DNA of 64,000 nt from Drosophila persimilis (GCF_003286085.1 NW_020825314.1:1-64000); one strand, 5' to 3'. Counted from the stretch's first letter, positions 34,634 to 45,960 are shown. Numbers and translations are program-made. The notes: generated from the sequence alone by a model not told the origin.

Positions 34634-37600
34634 AAATTTCCCGCCACCGGAGATAAGTTTTCTGCCAGCGGAGAGACGTATTTCGTCAGCAGAGATAAGT
34701 TGTCTGGCAGGGAATATAGATTTCATGCCGCCGGAGATAAGTTTTCCGCCAGCGGATAGACGTATTTTGTCAGCAAAGATAAGATAAGATGTCTGTCAGC
34801 GGAGAAAAGCTTTCCGCCAGCGGTAATAAATTTTCCGCTACCGCAGATAAGTTTTCCGCCAGCGGAGAGATGTATTTTGTCAGCGGAGATAAGTTGTCCG
34901 GCAGGGGGTATAAATTTCCCCCTCTGGTGAAAAGTTTTCCGCCAGCGGATATAAATTTCCCGCCACCGGAGATAAGTTTTCCGCCGGCGGAGAGACGTAT
35001 TTTGTCAGCGTAGATAAGTTGTCCGGCAGGGGATATAATTTTCCCGCCGCCTGAGATAAGTTTTCTGCCAGCGTAGAGACGTATTTCGTCAGCAGAGATA
35101 AGATGTCCGGCAGCGGATATAGATTTCCCGGCACCGGAAATAAGTTTTCCGCCAGCGGAGAGACGTATTTCGTCAGCAGAGATAAGTTGTCTGGTAGGGA
35201 ATATAGATTTCCCGCCGCCGGAAAGAAGTTTTCCGCCACCGGAGAGAAATATTTTGTCAGCAGAGATAAGTTGTCCGGCAGGGGCTATAAATTTCCCACT
35301 CTGGAGAAAAGTTTTCCGCCAGCGGATATAAATATCCCGCCACCGGAGATAAGTTTTCTGCCAGCGGAGAGACGTATTTTGTCAGCAGATATAAGTTGTC
35401 CGGCAGGGGATATAAATTTCCCGCCACCGGAGATAAGTTTTCCGCCACCGGAGAGACGTATTTTGTCAGCAGAGATAAGATGTCCGGCAGGGGCTATAAA
35501 TGTCCCCCTCTGGAGAAAAGTTTTCCGCCAGCGGATATAAATTTCCCGCCACCGGAGATAAGTTTTCTGCCAGCGGAGAGACGTATTTTGTCAGCAGTGA
35601 TAAGTTGTCCGGCAGGGGATATAAATTTCCCGCCACCGGAGATAAGTTTTCCGCCACCGGAGAGACGTATTTTGTCAGCAGAGATAAGTTGTCCGGCAGG
35701 GGCTATAAATTTCCCCCTCTGGAGAAAAGTTTTCCGCCAGCGGAAATAAATTTCCCGCCACCGGAGATAAGTTTTCTGCCAGCGGAGAGACGTATTTTGT
35801 CAACAGTGATAAGTTGTCCGGCAGGGGATATAAATTTCCCGCCACCGGAGATAAGTTTTCCGCCACCGGAGAGACGTATTTTGTCAGCAGAGATAAGTTG
35901 TCCGGCAGGGATATAAACTTCCCTCCGCCGGAGATAAGTTTTCTGCCAGCGTAGAGACGTATTTCGTCAGCAGAGATAAGTTGTCCGGCAGGGGATATAA
36001 ATTTCCCGCCACCGGAGATAAGTTTTCCGCCAGCGGAGAGATGTATTTTGTCAGCAGAGATAAGTTGTCCGGCAGGGGATATAAATTTCTCGCCGACGGA
36101 GGTAAATGTTCTGTCGGCGGAGAAACGTAGTTCGTCAGCAGAGATAAGTTGTCCGGCAGCGAAGATAAGATGTCTGTTATCGGAGAAAAGTTTTCCGCCA
36201 GCGGATATAAATTTCCGCCACCGCAGATAAGTTTTCCACCAGCGAAGAGATGTATTTTGGCAGCAGAGATAAGATGTCCGGCAGGTGATATAAATTCCTC
36301 GCCGCCATAAGTAAAGTAAGTAAATGTTCTGCCAGCGGAGATAAGTTTTCTGCCGGCGGAGAAACGTAATTCGTCGGCGGGGATAAATTGTCCGCCAGGG
36401 GATATACAAAATTCCCGCCGCCGGAGATAAGATTTCTGCCAGCGGAGAATCGTAGTTCGTCAGCGGAGATAAATTGTCTGCCAGCGGAGATAAGTTGTCC
36501 GCCAGCGGATATAGATTTCCCGCCGCCGGAGATAAGTTTTCCGCCAGCGGAGAGACGTATTTCGTTAGCAGAGATAAGTTGTCAGGCCGGGGATATAAAC
36601 TTCTCGCCGCCGGAGATAAGTTTTCTGCCAGCGTAAAGACATATTTCGTCAGCAGAGATTAGTTGTCCGGCAGGGGATATATATTTCCCGCCACCGGAAA
36701 TAAGTTTTCCGCCAGCGGATAGACGTATTTTGTCAGCAAAGATAAGATAAGATAAGATGTCTGTCAGCGGAGAAAAGTTTTCCGAAAGCGGATATAAATT
36801 TTCCGCCAGCGGATATAAATTTTCCGCTACCGCAGATAAGTTTTCCGCCAGCGGAGAGACGTATTTTGTCAGCGGAGATAAGTTGTCCGGCAGGGGATAT
36901 AATTTTCCCGCTGCCTGAGATAAGTTTTCTGCCAGCGTAGAGACGTATTTCGTCAGCAGAGATAAGATGTCCGGCAGCGGATATAGATTTCCCGGCACCG
37001 GAAATAAGTTTTCCGCCAGCGGAGAGACGTATTTCGTCAGCAGAGATAAGTTGTCTGGCAGGGAATATAGATTTCCCGCCGCCGGAAAGAAGTTTTCCGC
37101 CACCGGAGAGAAATATTTTGTCAGCAGAGATAAGTTGTCCGGCAGGGGCTATAAATTTCCCACTCTGGAGATAAGTTTTCTGCAAGCGGAGAGACGTATT
37201 GTGTCAGCAGAGATAAGTTGTCCGGCAGGTGATATAAATTCCTCGCCGCCATAAGTAAAGTAAGTAAATGTTCTGCCAGCGGAGATAAGTTTTCTGCCGG
37301 TGGAGAAACGTAATTCGTCGGCGGGGATAAATTGTCCGCCAGGGGATATACAAAATTCCCGCCGCCGGAGATAAGATTTCTGCCAGCGGAGAATCGTAGT
37401 TCGTCAGCGGAGATAAATTGTCTGCCAGCGGAGATAAGTTGTCCGCCAGCGGATATAGATTTCCCGGCACCGGAAATAAGTTTTCCGCCAGCGGAGAGAC
37501 GTATTTCGTTAGCGAGATAAGTTGTCTGGCAGGGGATATAGATTTCCCGCCGCCGAAGATAAGTTTTCTGCCAGCGTAAAGACATATTTCGTCAGCAGAG

Positions 37601-38955
37601 ATTAGTTGTCCGGCAGGGGATATATATTTCCCGCCACCGGAAATAAGTTTTCCGCCAGCGGATAGACGTATTTCGTTTGCAGAGATAAGTTGTCAGGCCG
37701 GGGATGTAAATTTCTCGCCGCCGAAGATAAGTTTTCTGCACGAGGAGAGATGTATTTTGTCAGCCGAGATAAGATGTCCGGCAGGGGATATAAATTTCCC
37801 GCCGCCGGAGGTAAATGTTCTGCCAGCGGAGATAAGTTTTCTGCCGGCGGAGATACGTAGTTCGTCTGCGGAGATAAGTTGTCCGGCAGGAGTTATAAAT
37901 TTCCCCCTCTGGAGAAAAGTTTTCCGCAAGCGGATATGAATTTCCCGCCACCGGAGATAAGTTTTCCGCCAGCGGATAGACGTATTTTGTCAGCAGAGAT
38001 AAGTTGTCCGGCAGCGAAGATAAGATGTCTGTTATCGGAGAAAAGTTTTCCGCCAGCGGATATAAATTTCCGCCACCGCAGATAAGTTTTCCGCCAGCGA
38101 AGAGATGTATTTTGGCAGCAGAGATAAGATGTCCGGCAGGTGATATAAATTCCTCGCTGCCATAAGTAAAGTAAGTAAATGTTCTGCCAGTGGAGATAAG
38201 TTTTCTGCCGGCGGAGAAACGTAATTCGTCAGCGGGATAAATTGTCCGTCAGGGGATATACAAAATTCCCGCCGCCGGAGATAAGATTTCTGCCAGCGGA
38301 GAATCGTAGTTCGTCAGCGGAGATGAATTGTCTGCCAGCGGAGATAAGTTGTCCGGCAGGGGATATAAATTTCCCGGCACCGGAGATAAGTTTTCCGCCA
38401 GCGGAGAGATGTATTTTGTCAGCAGAGATAAGTTGTCCGGCAGGGGATATAACTTTCCCGCCGCCGGAGATAAGTTTTCTGCCAGCGTAGAGACGTATTT
38501 CGTCAGCAGAGATAAGATGTCCGGCAGCGGATATAGATTTCCCGGCACCGGAAATAAGTTTTCCGCCAGCGGAGAGACGTATTTCGTCAGCAGAGATAAG
38601 TTGTCTGGCAGGGAATATAGATTTCCCGCCGCCGGAGATAAGTTTTCTGCAAGCGGAGAGACGTATTTCGTCAGCAAAGATAAGTTTTCTGCAAGCGGAG
38701 ACACGTATTTCGTCAGCAGAGATAAGTTGTCCGGCAGGGGATATAGATTTCCCGCCCCCGGAAATAAGTTTTCTGCCAGCGTAGAGACGTATTTCGTCAG
38801 CAGAGATAAGTTGTCCGGCAGGGGATATAGATTTCCCGGCACCGGAAATAAGTTTTCCGCCAGCGGAGAGAGGTATTTCGTCAGCAGACATAAGTTGTCT
38901 TGCAGGGAATATAGATTTCCCGCCACCGGAAATAAGTTTTCCTCCAGCGGAGAGA
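34634..38955. repeat. 21-bp satellite, block II
   Basis: Same 21-mer family as block I and continuous with it across the copia-type insertion. Contains the short-monomer sub-family (about 34900-35950) and repeated cassettes of about 0.9 kb marked by ATAAGTAAAGTAAGTAAATG, a small GTAA expansion, near 36308, 37252 and 38163 (spacings 944 and 911). A second pair of related segments lies at about 35030-35260 and 36895-37125 (offset 1864, not a multiple of 21, so with phase slips). No gene seen. Confidence 0.95.
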
Positions 38956-38959
38956 TGTA
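38956..38959 (+). repeat. target-site duplication TGTA, left
   Basis: TGTA before the left LTR repeats at 46162-46165. Joining the flanks gives AGAGATGTATTTTGTCAGCC+G, an intact B-class 21-mer. Confidence 0.88.
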
Positions 38960-39202
38960 AGTTAAAAAAAAAATATATATAAAAACAAGATCCGCCGTTA
39001 TACAGGGGATGTTGCCCAGCGACACCGGAGTTTTGGATACGCAACAATGTTGCAGAACGAGCAGTGAGCGTCGGGAGTGCTGGGAACTTACTTGTAAGCA
39101 GTAGAGGAGTTCGGGGGGAGAAATAAACCGCGTCGGCCGTCGCCACGCCTATCTCAATCCGAATAAAATAAAATAAAAATTGAAAGAAATAAAATTAAAA
39201 TT
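38960..39202 (+). repeat. 5' LTR of gypsy-type element
   Basis: 243 bp. Compared with the 3' LTR it lacks about 8 bp near its start (a simple A run replaces a segment containing CAATCGATCG) but keeps about 55 bp (about 39097-39151, containing GAGGAGTTCGGGGGGAG) that the 3' LTR has lost. It contains AATAAA repeats near the end (about 39163-39177). Confidence 0.9.
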
Positions 39203-39212
39203 GGCGCCCAAC
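39202..39212 (+). other. primer-binding site, tRNA-Lys type
   Basis: TGGCGCCCAAC, sharing its first T with the LTR end. This is complementary to the 3' end of Drosophila tRNA-Lys, as known for gypsy. Confidence 0.8.
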
Positions 39213-39479
39213 TAATTCAAACCCACGGCAAAACCTGAACCAGCGGAAAAAATAAAAAACCAATACACGCAATTGAACATAAAAAAAAAAAACAGATCCA
39301 GCAGCATCTGGAAGACAAAGAAGACACCATACTACCATACACCATAAATTGTACACCATACACCATAAACCGTACACCATACACCACCATACACCTACCA
39401 ACAAGAAGACATCAAGAAGCAGCTATACTAACATAGTTTATGACAAAGAACATGTGAGTAGAGAGTTCATTAAAAAACG
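39213..39479 (+). other. leader of gypsy-type element, proximal part
   Basis: No gene. At about 39332-39400 there are three imperfect ~20-bp repeats of the type GTACACCATACACCATAAA. The region ends where the nested Helitron-like element begins; that left edge is approximate. Confidence 0.65.
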
Positions 39480-40603
39480 AGGGGGAACGTTGTGAGTTGC
39501 TGCGGACACCGCAACTCTACAGTTATACCCGATACTAAGTCAGTATGGCTTTCCTCCGGCAGACGCCGCTAATATTAAACGACACGACAAAGAGTGCGTG
39601 CGAGAGAGACAGAAAATCAGTCTGAGCGTGACGTCGGGCGCTGCGTAGCCACTGTAAATTGATTTCTTGCCTTTGGCTATACAAATTGTCCAATCTGATC
39701 CAGATTCAGCAATCTGATAGATATGATCATTATCTATGATTCTGTGTTTTTAGTTTTCTCGAATCTGCAATATTGTGGATGCAACAGATTTTCGTCCTTT
39801 GTGTGGGCGGAAGGGGGTGGGGCGAAATTTTGAGATACACGTTTTATAGTGAGATCTAAGAGAAGTGCGGATTCCAAATTTGGTTACTCTAGCGTTAATA
39901 GTCTTTGAGATTTGTGAATATCCCCAGATTTGCATCCTTTGCGGGGGCGGAAGGGGGTGTGGCGAAATTTTGAAACAAACTCGTCTCGGTCTGATATATT
40001 AGGAGTGTGGATACCAAATTTGGTTGCTCTAGCTTTTATAGTCTCTGAGATCTAGGCGCTAATGTTTTACTCTAAGCAAAGCCGCCTATGCTACCTGTGT
40101 GTTAGAGAGAGACAGGGCGAGAAAAAATGAAATTGTTTTCTTGATGCTGGCTATAATAGTAATACGATCCAATTCAGATTCTGCAGTCTAAAAGATATGG
40201 TCATTCTCTACGATTCTGCGTTTTTTGTTTTCTCGTATCTTTAAAATTGTGGATGCCACAGATTTTCGCCCTTTGTGGGGGCGGAAGTGGGCGGGGCAAA
40301 GTTTTGAAATATTTTTGTAGCAGTGACATATCACAGAAGTCTGGATCCAAAACATCGTTGCTCTAGCTCTTATAGTCTTTGAGCATTAGGCGCTGAAGGG
40401 GACGGACAGACGGACAGACGGACAGACGGACGGACGGACAGACGGACAGACAGACATGGCTCAATCGACTCGGCTATTGATGCTGATCAAGAATATATAT
40501 ACTTTATGGGGTCGGAAACGATTCCTTCTGGACGTTACACACATCCACTTTTACCACAAATCTAATATACCCCAATACTCATTTTGAGTATCGGGTATAA
40601 AAA
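39480..40603 (+). mobile_element. nested DINE-1/INE-1-like Helitron (ISY/SGM type)
   Basis: Non-autonomous element of about 1.1 kb inside the gypsy-type leader. Inverted TTATACCCGATACT (39523-39536) and AGTATCGGGTATAA (40587-40600) are a perfect 14-bp inverted pair. A 5' hairpin, GAGTTGC...GCAACTC (39494-39517), precedes them, and a 3' hairpin, ATACTCA-TTTT-TGAGTAT (40575-40592), ends it. The 3' part holds the widespread Drosophila stretch GTCGGAAACGATTCCTTC, and a GACGGACA run (40401-40455). Three internal ~130-bp repeats start at about 39785, 39925 and 40258 (GGGGGCGGAAG core). It encodes no protein. Exact ends are uncertain. Confidence 0.8.
40401..40455 (+). repeat. (GACGGACA)n microsatellite in the Helitron-like element
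   Basis: Run of GACGGACA/GACA/GACGG steps directly before ACATGGCTCAATCGACTCGG. This internal microsatellite is a recurrent feature of the DINE-1 class. Confidence 0.85.
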
Positions 40604-40698
40604 AAAAAAAACTCAAAACCCCACATAAAACACAATTTAGTCTTGCAAGTTGATTGAGAGTGAAATAAATAAAAACAGGTGCATTTTTTGTTTAGGTT
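40604..40698 (+). other. leader of gypsy-type element, distal part
   Basis: About 95 bp of A-rich leader between the nested element and the gag start. It has one weak match to the Su(Hw)-type core (GTGCATTTTTTG near 40680), not a cluster. Confidence 0.5.
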
Positions 40699-42039
40699 AT
40701 GAGTGATAAGGAAGTACAAGATTTGGTAAAAGAATTTCAGAAACTAAAAGGAACAAATTATCAGGAAGACGTAATAGAGAACATAAATTTAGAAATGAAT
40801 ATATCAAACGAGCAGCTCAGACTCATGATAGAGGCCGCGGTTTCAAGCGCACTAGCCGTACAGGAACAGAGCTTCACTTCAAAACTAAAGGGTATTCAGG
40901 AGAGCTTAAATAGTGTACAAATTAACGCTCCTCAAGTGGTGGCGTACAAGGATGCAGAGATAAGAACAGACGTTGTCTGTAATGAGACTCTTGATATTCT
41001 GAAATCCCTGCCCGACTTTGAGGGAAAGAATGAAACCTATGTCTCATGGAGGAAGGCTGCGCATACCGCATACAAAGTTTATGAGAAATTTGACGGTAGC
41101 TCAAAACATTATCAAGCTTTAGGAATACTGAGAAACAAAGTTAAGAACTCAGCTGATATGGTACTCTCTTCTTTCGACACTCCCCTTAATTTTAAAGCCA
41201 TTATAGATCGACTGGACTTTACGTACGCAGACAAACGACCAATTTACTTAATTGAACAAGAGATGTCAACGGTCCGGCAGGGAAATTTGACATTATTACA
41301 GTACTATGACGAAGTAGAAAAGAAACTGACCCTCCTTATAAACAAAACAATTATGACTAACGAAACCACTGTAGCTTCTTCATTGAATGAGAAATACAGA
41401 GCGGACGCTCTACGAGTGTTCATCTCAGGAACCAAGAAGACTTTAAGTGATGTTCTATTCTCGGCAAGACCAAAAGATCTACCCTCTGCTTTGGCATTGG
41501 CTCAAGAAGTTGAGGCTAATCATGATCGATATATGTTCGCTTCAAGCTACGCCCGTAGCATAGAAGAAAAAGCTCAGAGAACTGAACAAAGACAGCATGG
41601 CAGAGAGAATTTAATGACGGACACAAGGCAAAGACAACTAGGGAAACTCCCACAGTATAGGAAACAAGAATTTTTACCAAAATCAGAAACGGTCCAACCA
41701 ATGGACGTGGACACATCCTCACGTTTTAGGCAGACTACTCAGTATCAACAAAATAGCGCGCCTCAGAGACAAAACCAGTGGCAAAGTCAACAACAAAACA
41801 ACCAATCGGACTACAACAACCAGGGACAAACAAACAAGCGACCGAACAATAGTAGCGCACGTTTTACGGGACCGAAACAACAAAGAATTAACCACGTAGA
41901 AGCAGAAGATACCCTACTCGATCAGGAAGAACAGGATTACCAAGCTATAGCAAACGCCGAAGTTGATGGCTTAGAAAACGACCTTTCAGATTATGACCAG
42001 ATTAATTTTTTAGACATAACTCCTTGCTTCCGTTCATAG
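40699..42039 (+). CDS. gag: gag of gypsy-type element
   Basis: 446 codons, uninterrupted, from ATG at 40699 to TAG at 42037-42039. It has a central gypsy-group capsid-like region (about residues 95-290; LPDFEGKNETYVSWRKAAH) and a glutamine/asparagine-rich C-terminal tail (about 335-400). There is no CCHC zinc knuckle, which fits the gypsy clade, where it is absent. An acidic segment (EDTLLDQEEQDY) lies near the end. It is the only intact frame of the element. The pol frame overlaps its end and is reached by a -1 shift at 42006-42012. Confidence 0.9.
   Translation: MSDKEVQDLVKEFQKLKGTNYQEDVIENINLEMNISNEQLRLMIEAAVSSALAVQEQSFTSKLKGIQESLNSVQINAPQVVAYKDAEIRTDVVCNETLDILKSLPDFEGKNETYVSWRKAAHTAYKVYEKFDGSSKHYQALGILRNKVKNSADMVLSSFDTPLNFKAIIDRLDFTYADKRPIYLIEQEMSTVRQGNLTLLQYYDEVEKKLTLLINKTIMTNETTVASSLNEKYRADALRVFISGTKKTLSDVLFSARPKDLPSALALAQEVEANHDRYMFASSYARSIEEKAQRTEQRQHGRENLMTDTRQRQLGKLPQYRKQEFLPKSETVQPMDVDTSSRFRQTTQYQQNSAPQRQNQWQSQQQNNQSDYNNQGQTNKRPNNSSARFTGPKQQRINHVEAEDTLLDQEEQDYQAIANAEVDGLENDLSDYDQINFLDITPCFRS
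42006..42012 (+). promoter_or_regulatory. -1 ribosomal frameshift site T TTT TTA
   Basis: In the gag frame the codons are AAT TTT TTA GAC, so T TTT TTA is a perfect X XXY YYZ slippery heptamer 25 bases before the gag stop codon. A -1 slip here enters the frame that contains the protease motif DTGA with no stop between. A downstream stimulatory RNA structure was not worked out. Confidence 0.82.
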
Positions 42040-43258
42040 AAAGGACAGTAGCAGGGAGAACAATCAAATTACTCATAGATACAGGAGCTTCCAAAAACTA
42101 CATAAAACCATTAAAAGAACTAAAACATATTGCCCTAGTAAATAAACCCTTCCGAGTGAAGTCAATCCATGGCTATAGTGGCATAGACAAAAAATGTATA
42201 ATGCACCTTTTCAATACCAACTTAACATTTTTTTACTACCAAACCTCACGACATTTGACGGAATAATTGGACTTGACCTATTAAAACAGAGTGACGTTCT
42301 ACTGGACTTAAAGAATAAGAAATTAATAACAAACTTCGGTTCCGAAGCAATCCAATTTTTAAAATGTGCAAACATAAATTTCACAAATGTCGAGGAAATA
42401 CAGGTCCCTGAGACTATATCCCAAAAGTTTCAGCTGATGTTAGGAAACCGAACAGGGGTTTTCGCAGACCCAAATGAAGCACTCCCATATAATACAAATA
42501 TCATTGGCACTATCCGAACAGAAAATGAAGATCCCATATATTCATAATTGTACCCATATCCAATGGGCGTTTCAGAATTCGTAAATGCAGAAACTCAAGA
42601 CTTGTTGAAAGGTGGTATAATACGACCGTCTCGGTCACCATACAACAACCCCGTTTGGGTTGTAGACAAAAAAGCTACCGATGAACAGGGAAATAAAAAA
42701 AAAACGTTTGGTCATAGATTTCAGGAAACTAAATTTAAAAACAACAGATGACAAATATCCCATTCCCAATATAGTTTCTATATTATCCAACTTGGGTACA
42801 GCTAAATACTTTACAACCCTAGATCTTAAATCTGGATTCCATCAGATTTTACTTGCAGAAAAAGATAGAGAAAAAACAGCTTTCTCCGTAGCAAATGGGA
42901 AGTATGAGTTCTGTAGACTCCCCTTTGGCTTGAAAAATGCACCTAGTATTTTTCAGAGGGCCATTGACGACGTGCTCAGAGAGCAAATTGGGAAAACTTG
43001 CTATGTTTATGTCGATGATGTAATCATTTTTTCCGAAAACATGGAAAGCCATGTCAAGCATATCGCATGGGTCTTAGACAAACTGTACGATGCCAATATG
43101 AGAGTTTCGCGCGAAAAATCGCACTTTTTCAAGGAGAATGTCGAATACTTAGGATTTGTCGTCTCAACGAACGACCAACCACTTTGTTCAACGTCAGATC
43201 ATTCCTTGGACTTGCAAGTTACTATAGATGTTTTATTAAAGACTTTGCATCCATAGCT
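42012..43258 (+). pseudogene. pol: pol, 5' part: protease and reverse transcriptase (gypsy type), disrupted
   Basis: Protease DTGA at 42078-42089 in the -1 frame of gag. The frame then changes at a T7 run (42228-42234), consistent with one lost T; the linker (LTTFDGIIGLDLL) continues in the new frame. TAA at 42545-42547 interrupts it just before PYPMGVSEFVNAE. A second frame change occurs at an A10 run (42695-42704), consistent with one extra A. RT proper follows with LDLKSGFHQI, LPFGLKNAPSIFQ and YVDD (43008-43019). The frame loses homology at about 43165, where the rest of pol continues in another frame and a conserved stretch is missing, so a deletion is likely. Both homopolymer shifts could be assembly errors; the stop and the deletion look real. 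Confidence 0.88.
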
Positions 43259-45052
43259 AAACCCATAAGTGACATCCTTAAGGGCGAAAATGGCAAGGTA
43301 AGCGCCGGACAGTCAAAGAAAATACCAGTCAAATTAGACGAAAGTCAGTGCGCGGCATTCAATAAACTAAAAGAGATTCTGGCATCCGAAAGCGTAATGT
43401 TACTCTATCCTGACTATAAGAAAGCATTTGACCTAACAACAGATGCTTCGTCCTTCGGTCTGGGAGCCGTCTTATCACAAGACGGGAAGCCAATTACCAT
43501 GATATCAAGGACACTAAATGATAGGGAACTTAACTTTGCAACAAACGAAAGAGAGCTGCTCGCTATAGTTTGGGCTTTGAAAAACCTCAGAAACTATATA
43601 TACGGAGTAAAAAATTTAAATATTTTTACAGACCATCAGCCTCTAACGTTTGCAGTTTCTGATCGCAACCCAAACGCAAAAATAAGACGTTGGAAAGCTC
43701 TCATAGACGAGTACAATGCAAATATCTTCTACAAGCCAGGAAAAGAAAACTTCGTCGCTGACGCACTATCACGACACAACATCCATACCTTAGAAGATGA
43801 TGCACAGTCAGACAGGGCCACAATACACAGCGAAATATCACTTACATACACTATAGAATCAACAGACAAACCAATCAACTGTTTTCGAAACCACATTATA
43901 ATAGAGGAACATGAAGTAGCTTCAAATCGCACAACCATTTTGTTCGGTGAAAAGATCCGACATACAATATATTTCTCAAGTAGGGACTCGTTAATTAAAA
44001 AAATAAGTGACGCTGTCAAAAAAGATGTCGTAAATGCAATCCACTGCGAATTACCCATATTAGCATTCATTCAACATAAATTAATAGAAAAATTTCCAAC
44101 AACAATATTCCGATACACAAAACATATAGTAAATGACATTTTGGACAAGAACGAACAAAAAGAAATAGTTATTACAGAACACAATAGAGTCCATAGGGCG
44201 GCACAGGAGAATGTAAAACAAATTTTACAAGACTATTTTTTCCCGAAAATGACCAAATTAGCAGACGAGGTTGTTGCAAATTGCAAAATTTGTCAAACGG
44301 CCAAGTACAACCGACACCCACAAAAACAAATACTTGGGGAAACACCCATACCCTCGTATGTGGGCGAAATGCTACATATCGACGTATATTCAACCGATAA
44401 AAAATATTTCCTCACATGCATAGACAAGCTTTCAAAATTTGCAGTTGTCCAACCCATCGCTTCAAGAACAATAGTTGACATACAATCAGCAATTTTACAA
44501 CTTCTCAATTTTTACCGGAACACCAAGACGATCTATTGCGATAACGAACCTTCCATAAAGTCCGAGACAATAAAATCATTATTAAGTAACCAATATAATA
44601 TTCAAATTATAAATGCTCCACCACTTCATAGTACTTCCAATGGACAAGTCGAAAGATTCCATAGCACCCTTAATGACATTGCGAGATGTTTAACAGCCCA
44701 AAGGAAGCTTACAAATACTGTGGAAACGATACTTCAAGCAACTATCGAATACAATAACACAGTTCACTCCGTAACGAAGAAACGTCCGGTCGATGTAATT
44801 CACTCGTCCTCCCCTGAACTTGAGGTGGAAATCAGGAATAGAGTTCATAAAGCACAACAACTCCAAATGAAAAAACTGAATGAAGTAAGACATGATAGAC
44901 AGTTTCAAGTAGGTGACACAGTCCTTGTAAAAGCAAACAAACGATTAGGAAACAAACTGACACCTTTGTACACCGAAAATAAAATCGAGGCAGACTTGGG
45001 GACAACGGTCCTAATAAAAGGAAGGGTGGTCCACAAGGACAATTTAAGATAG
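43167..45052 (+). pseudogene. pol: pol, 3' part: RNase H and integrase (gypsy type)
   Basis: Long open frame (nominal ATG at 43067, but homology only from about 43185, VRSFLGLASYYR). Residues numbered from 43067: RNase H D126 (LTTDASSFGLGAVLSQ), NERELLAIVWAL and FTDHQPLTF. The integrase has a zinc finger (H-H then CKIC) and catalytic D439 (HIDVYST), D492 (CDNEPS) and E529 (NGQVERFHS), spacing D-52-D-36-E. A GKEN...ADALSRH segment joins RNase H to integrase. It ends at a TAG 15-20 residues after a C-terminal VGDTVLVKANKR region typical of the family. This half is intact in itself but cut off from gag and RT by upstream breaks. Confidence 0.9.
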
Positions 45053-45392
45053 ACATCAGTTCATAATGAGTTCATATTCCTCTTCACTATTCAATATACA
45101 ACAATAATAGAGGATACAGAAGAGTTAAGAAACCAATTCCTACAATCGCAAATGAGACATTACTTTCAAGAAACAGAATAATTATTTCAGAATTAAAAGC
45201 ATTAATGTTATCAGTTACACTTGCAAAGATAGGAATTGTTAACCCTTCCGTTTTAGACTCTCACGATTTGAGACGAATAATTAATGAACACTCTACGAAT
45301 TTAACTATTACTGATTTAATAGAGGAAGCTAAAATCAAAGTTTTATTTAATAATGAATTCTTTCCTAAGCCTTACCTAGTTTGCAAAAAAAC

Positions 45393-45424
<32 letters not shown>

Positions 45425-45960
45425 TCTGTAAGATTAATCTGTAATCACCCTGTTGAGCACAACGGCATCACAATTAACTTCACCGAAGACGAAAAATTGC
45501 CGACGGTGGTAACCATGTTACAGCTATCGGAAACTGCGCTACCACTCTTACAACAAAATTCTGTAAAAAACTTCCCTACACAACTTGTGCGCAGCAATTA
45601 CAGGTGTCATCGCGCACTGTCCAACTCGGCCCAGCCATCTCGAACCTGTAACACGCATCGATGATGGCATAATCATCATAAACGACATAGTGGATACAAT
45701 CGATAAACAGAACTACTCGAGGAAGTCTCCAGGATCAACAGTATCCACATTCCTCGACATAACAAATCATGAAGACGTACCGAGCTTGCCGTACTTATAA
45801 AGGTTAAGTATGGAAACTTACGACACATCGACCAACTGGAATCAGGACTCGTAAGAAGACCGATAATATCTGGATTGGCTCCGAGAAACAGACGCCAACG
45901 TGACCTCCAAGTGCTAATTGACGGCTTAAAGGAATCCGAGGACGTCTTCCACTTAAGTGA
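45053..45960 (+). pseudogene. env: env remnant of gypsy-type element
   Basis: Only pieces survive. About 45109-45400 reads LAKIGIVNPSVLDSHDL and TITDLIEEAKIKVLFNN, about 45440-45610 reads HPVEHNGITINFTEDEKLP, about 45655-45720 reads VTRIDDGIIIINDIVD, and about 45815-45960 reads HIDQLESGLVRRPIISGL up to a stop beside the LTR. These lie in different frames. The first half of an errantivirus env (signal peptide, cleavage site) and a clear membrane segment are not found; about 0.9 kb remains where about 1.5 kb is usual. The env assignment rests on position and on remembered family features, so it is less certain than gag or pol. Confidence 0.7.
45389..45420 (+). repeat. poly(A) run of about 30 bases
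   Basis: AAAAAAACA followed by an unbroken run of about 29 A interrupts the env remnant. It may be slippage expansion, the tail of an otherwise lost insertion, or a consensus error in the assembly. Confidence 0.85.

Noticed and set aside
39195..39404. Minus-strand open frame 39195-39404
   Set aside because: It is the antisense of the CACCATA repeats in the gypsy-type leader.
40604..40698. Su(Hw) insulator array as in gypsy
   Set aside because: Only one weak TGCATTTTTT-like match is seen, not the cluster of sites expected.
42548..42751. Frame 42548-42751 as a separate small gene
   Set aside because: It is the pol segment between the stop at 42545 and the A10 frame change, in the same frame as the segment before it.
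44172..45056. Minus-strand open frames opposite the integrase (44172-44393, 44293-44508, 44690-44908, 44832-45056)
   Set aside because: They are shadows of the pol frame without any family similarity.
45205..45800. Intact env, making the element an infectious-type errantivirus
   Set aside because: Only fragments in different frames remain; the N-terminal half and a clear membrane segment are absent.
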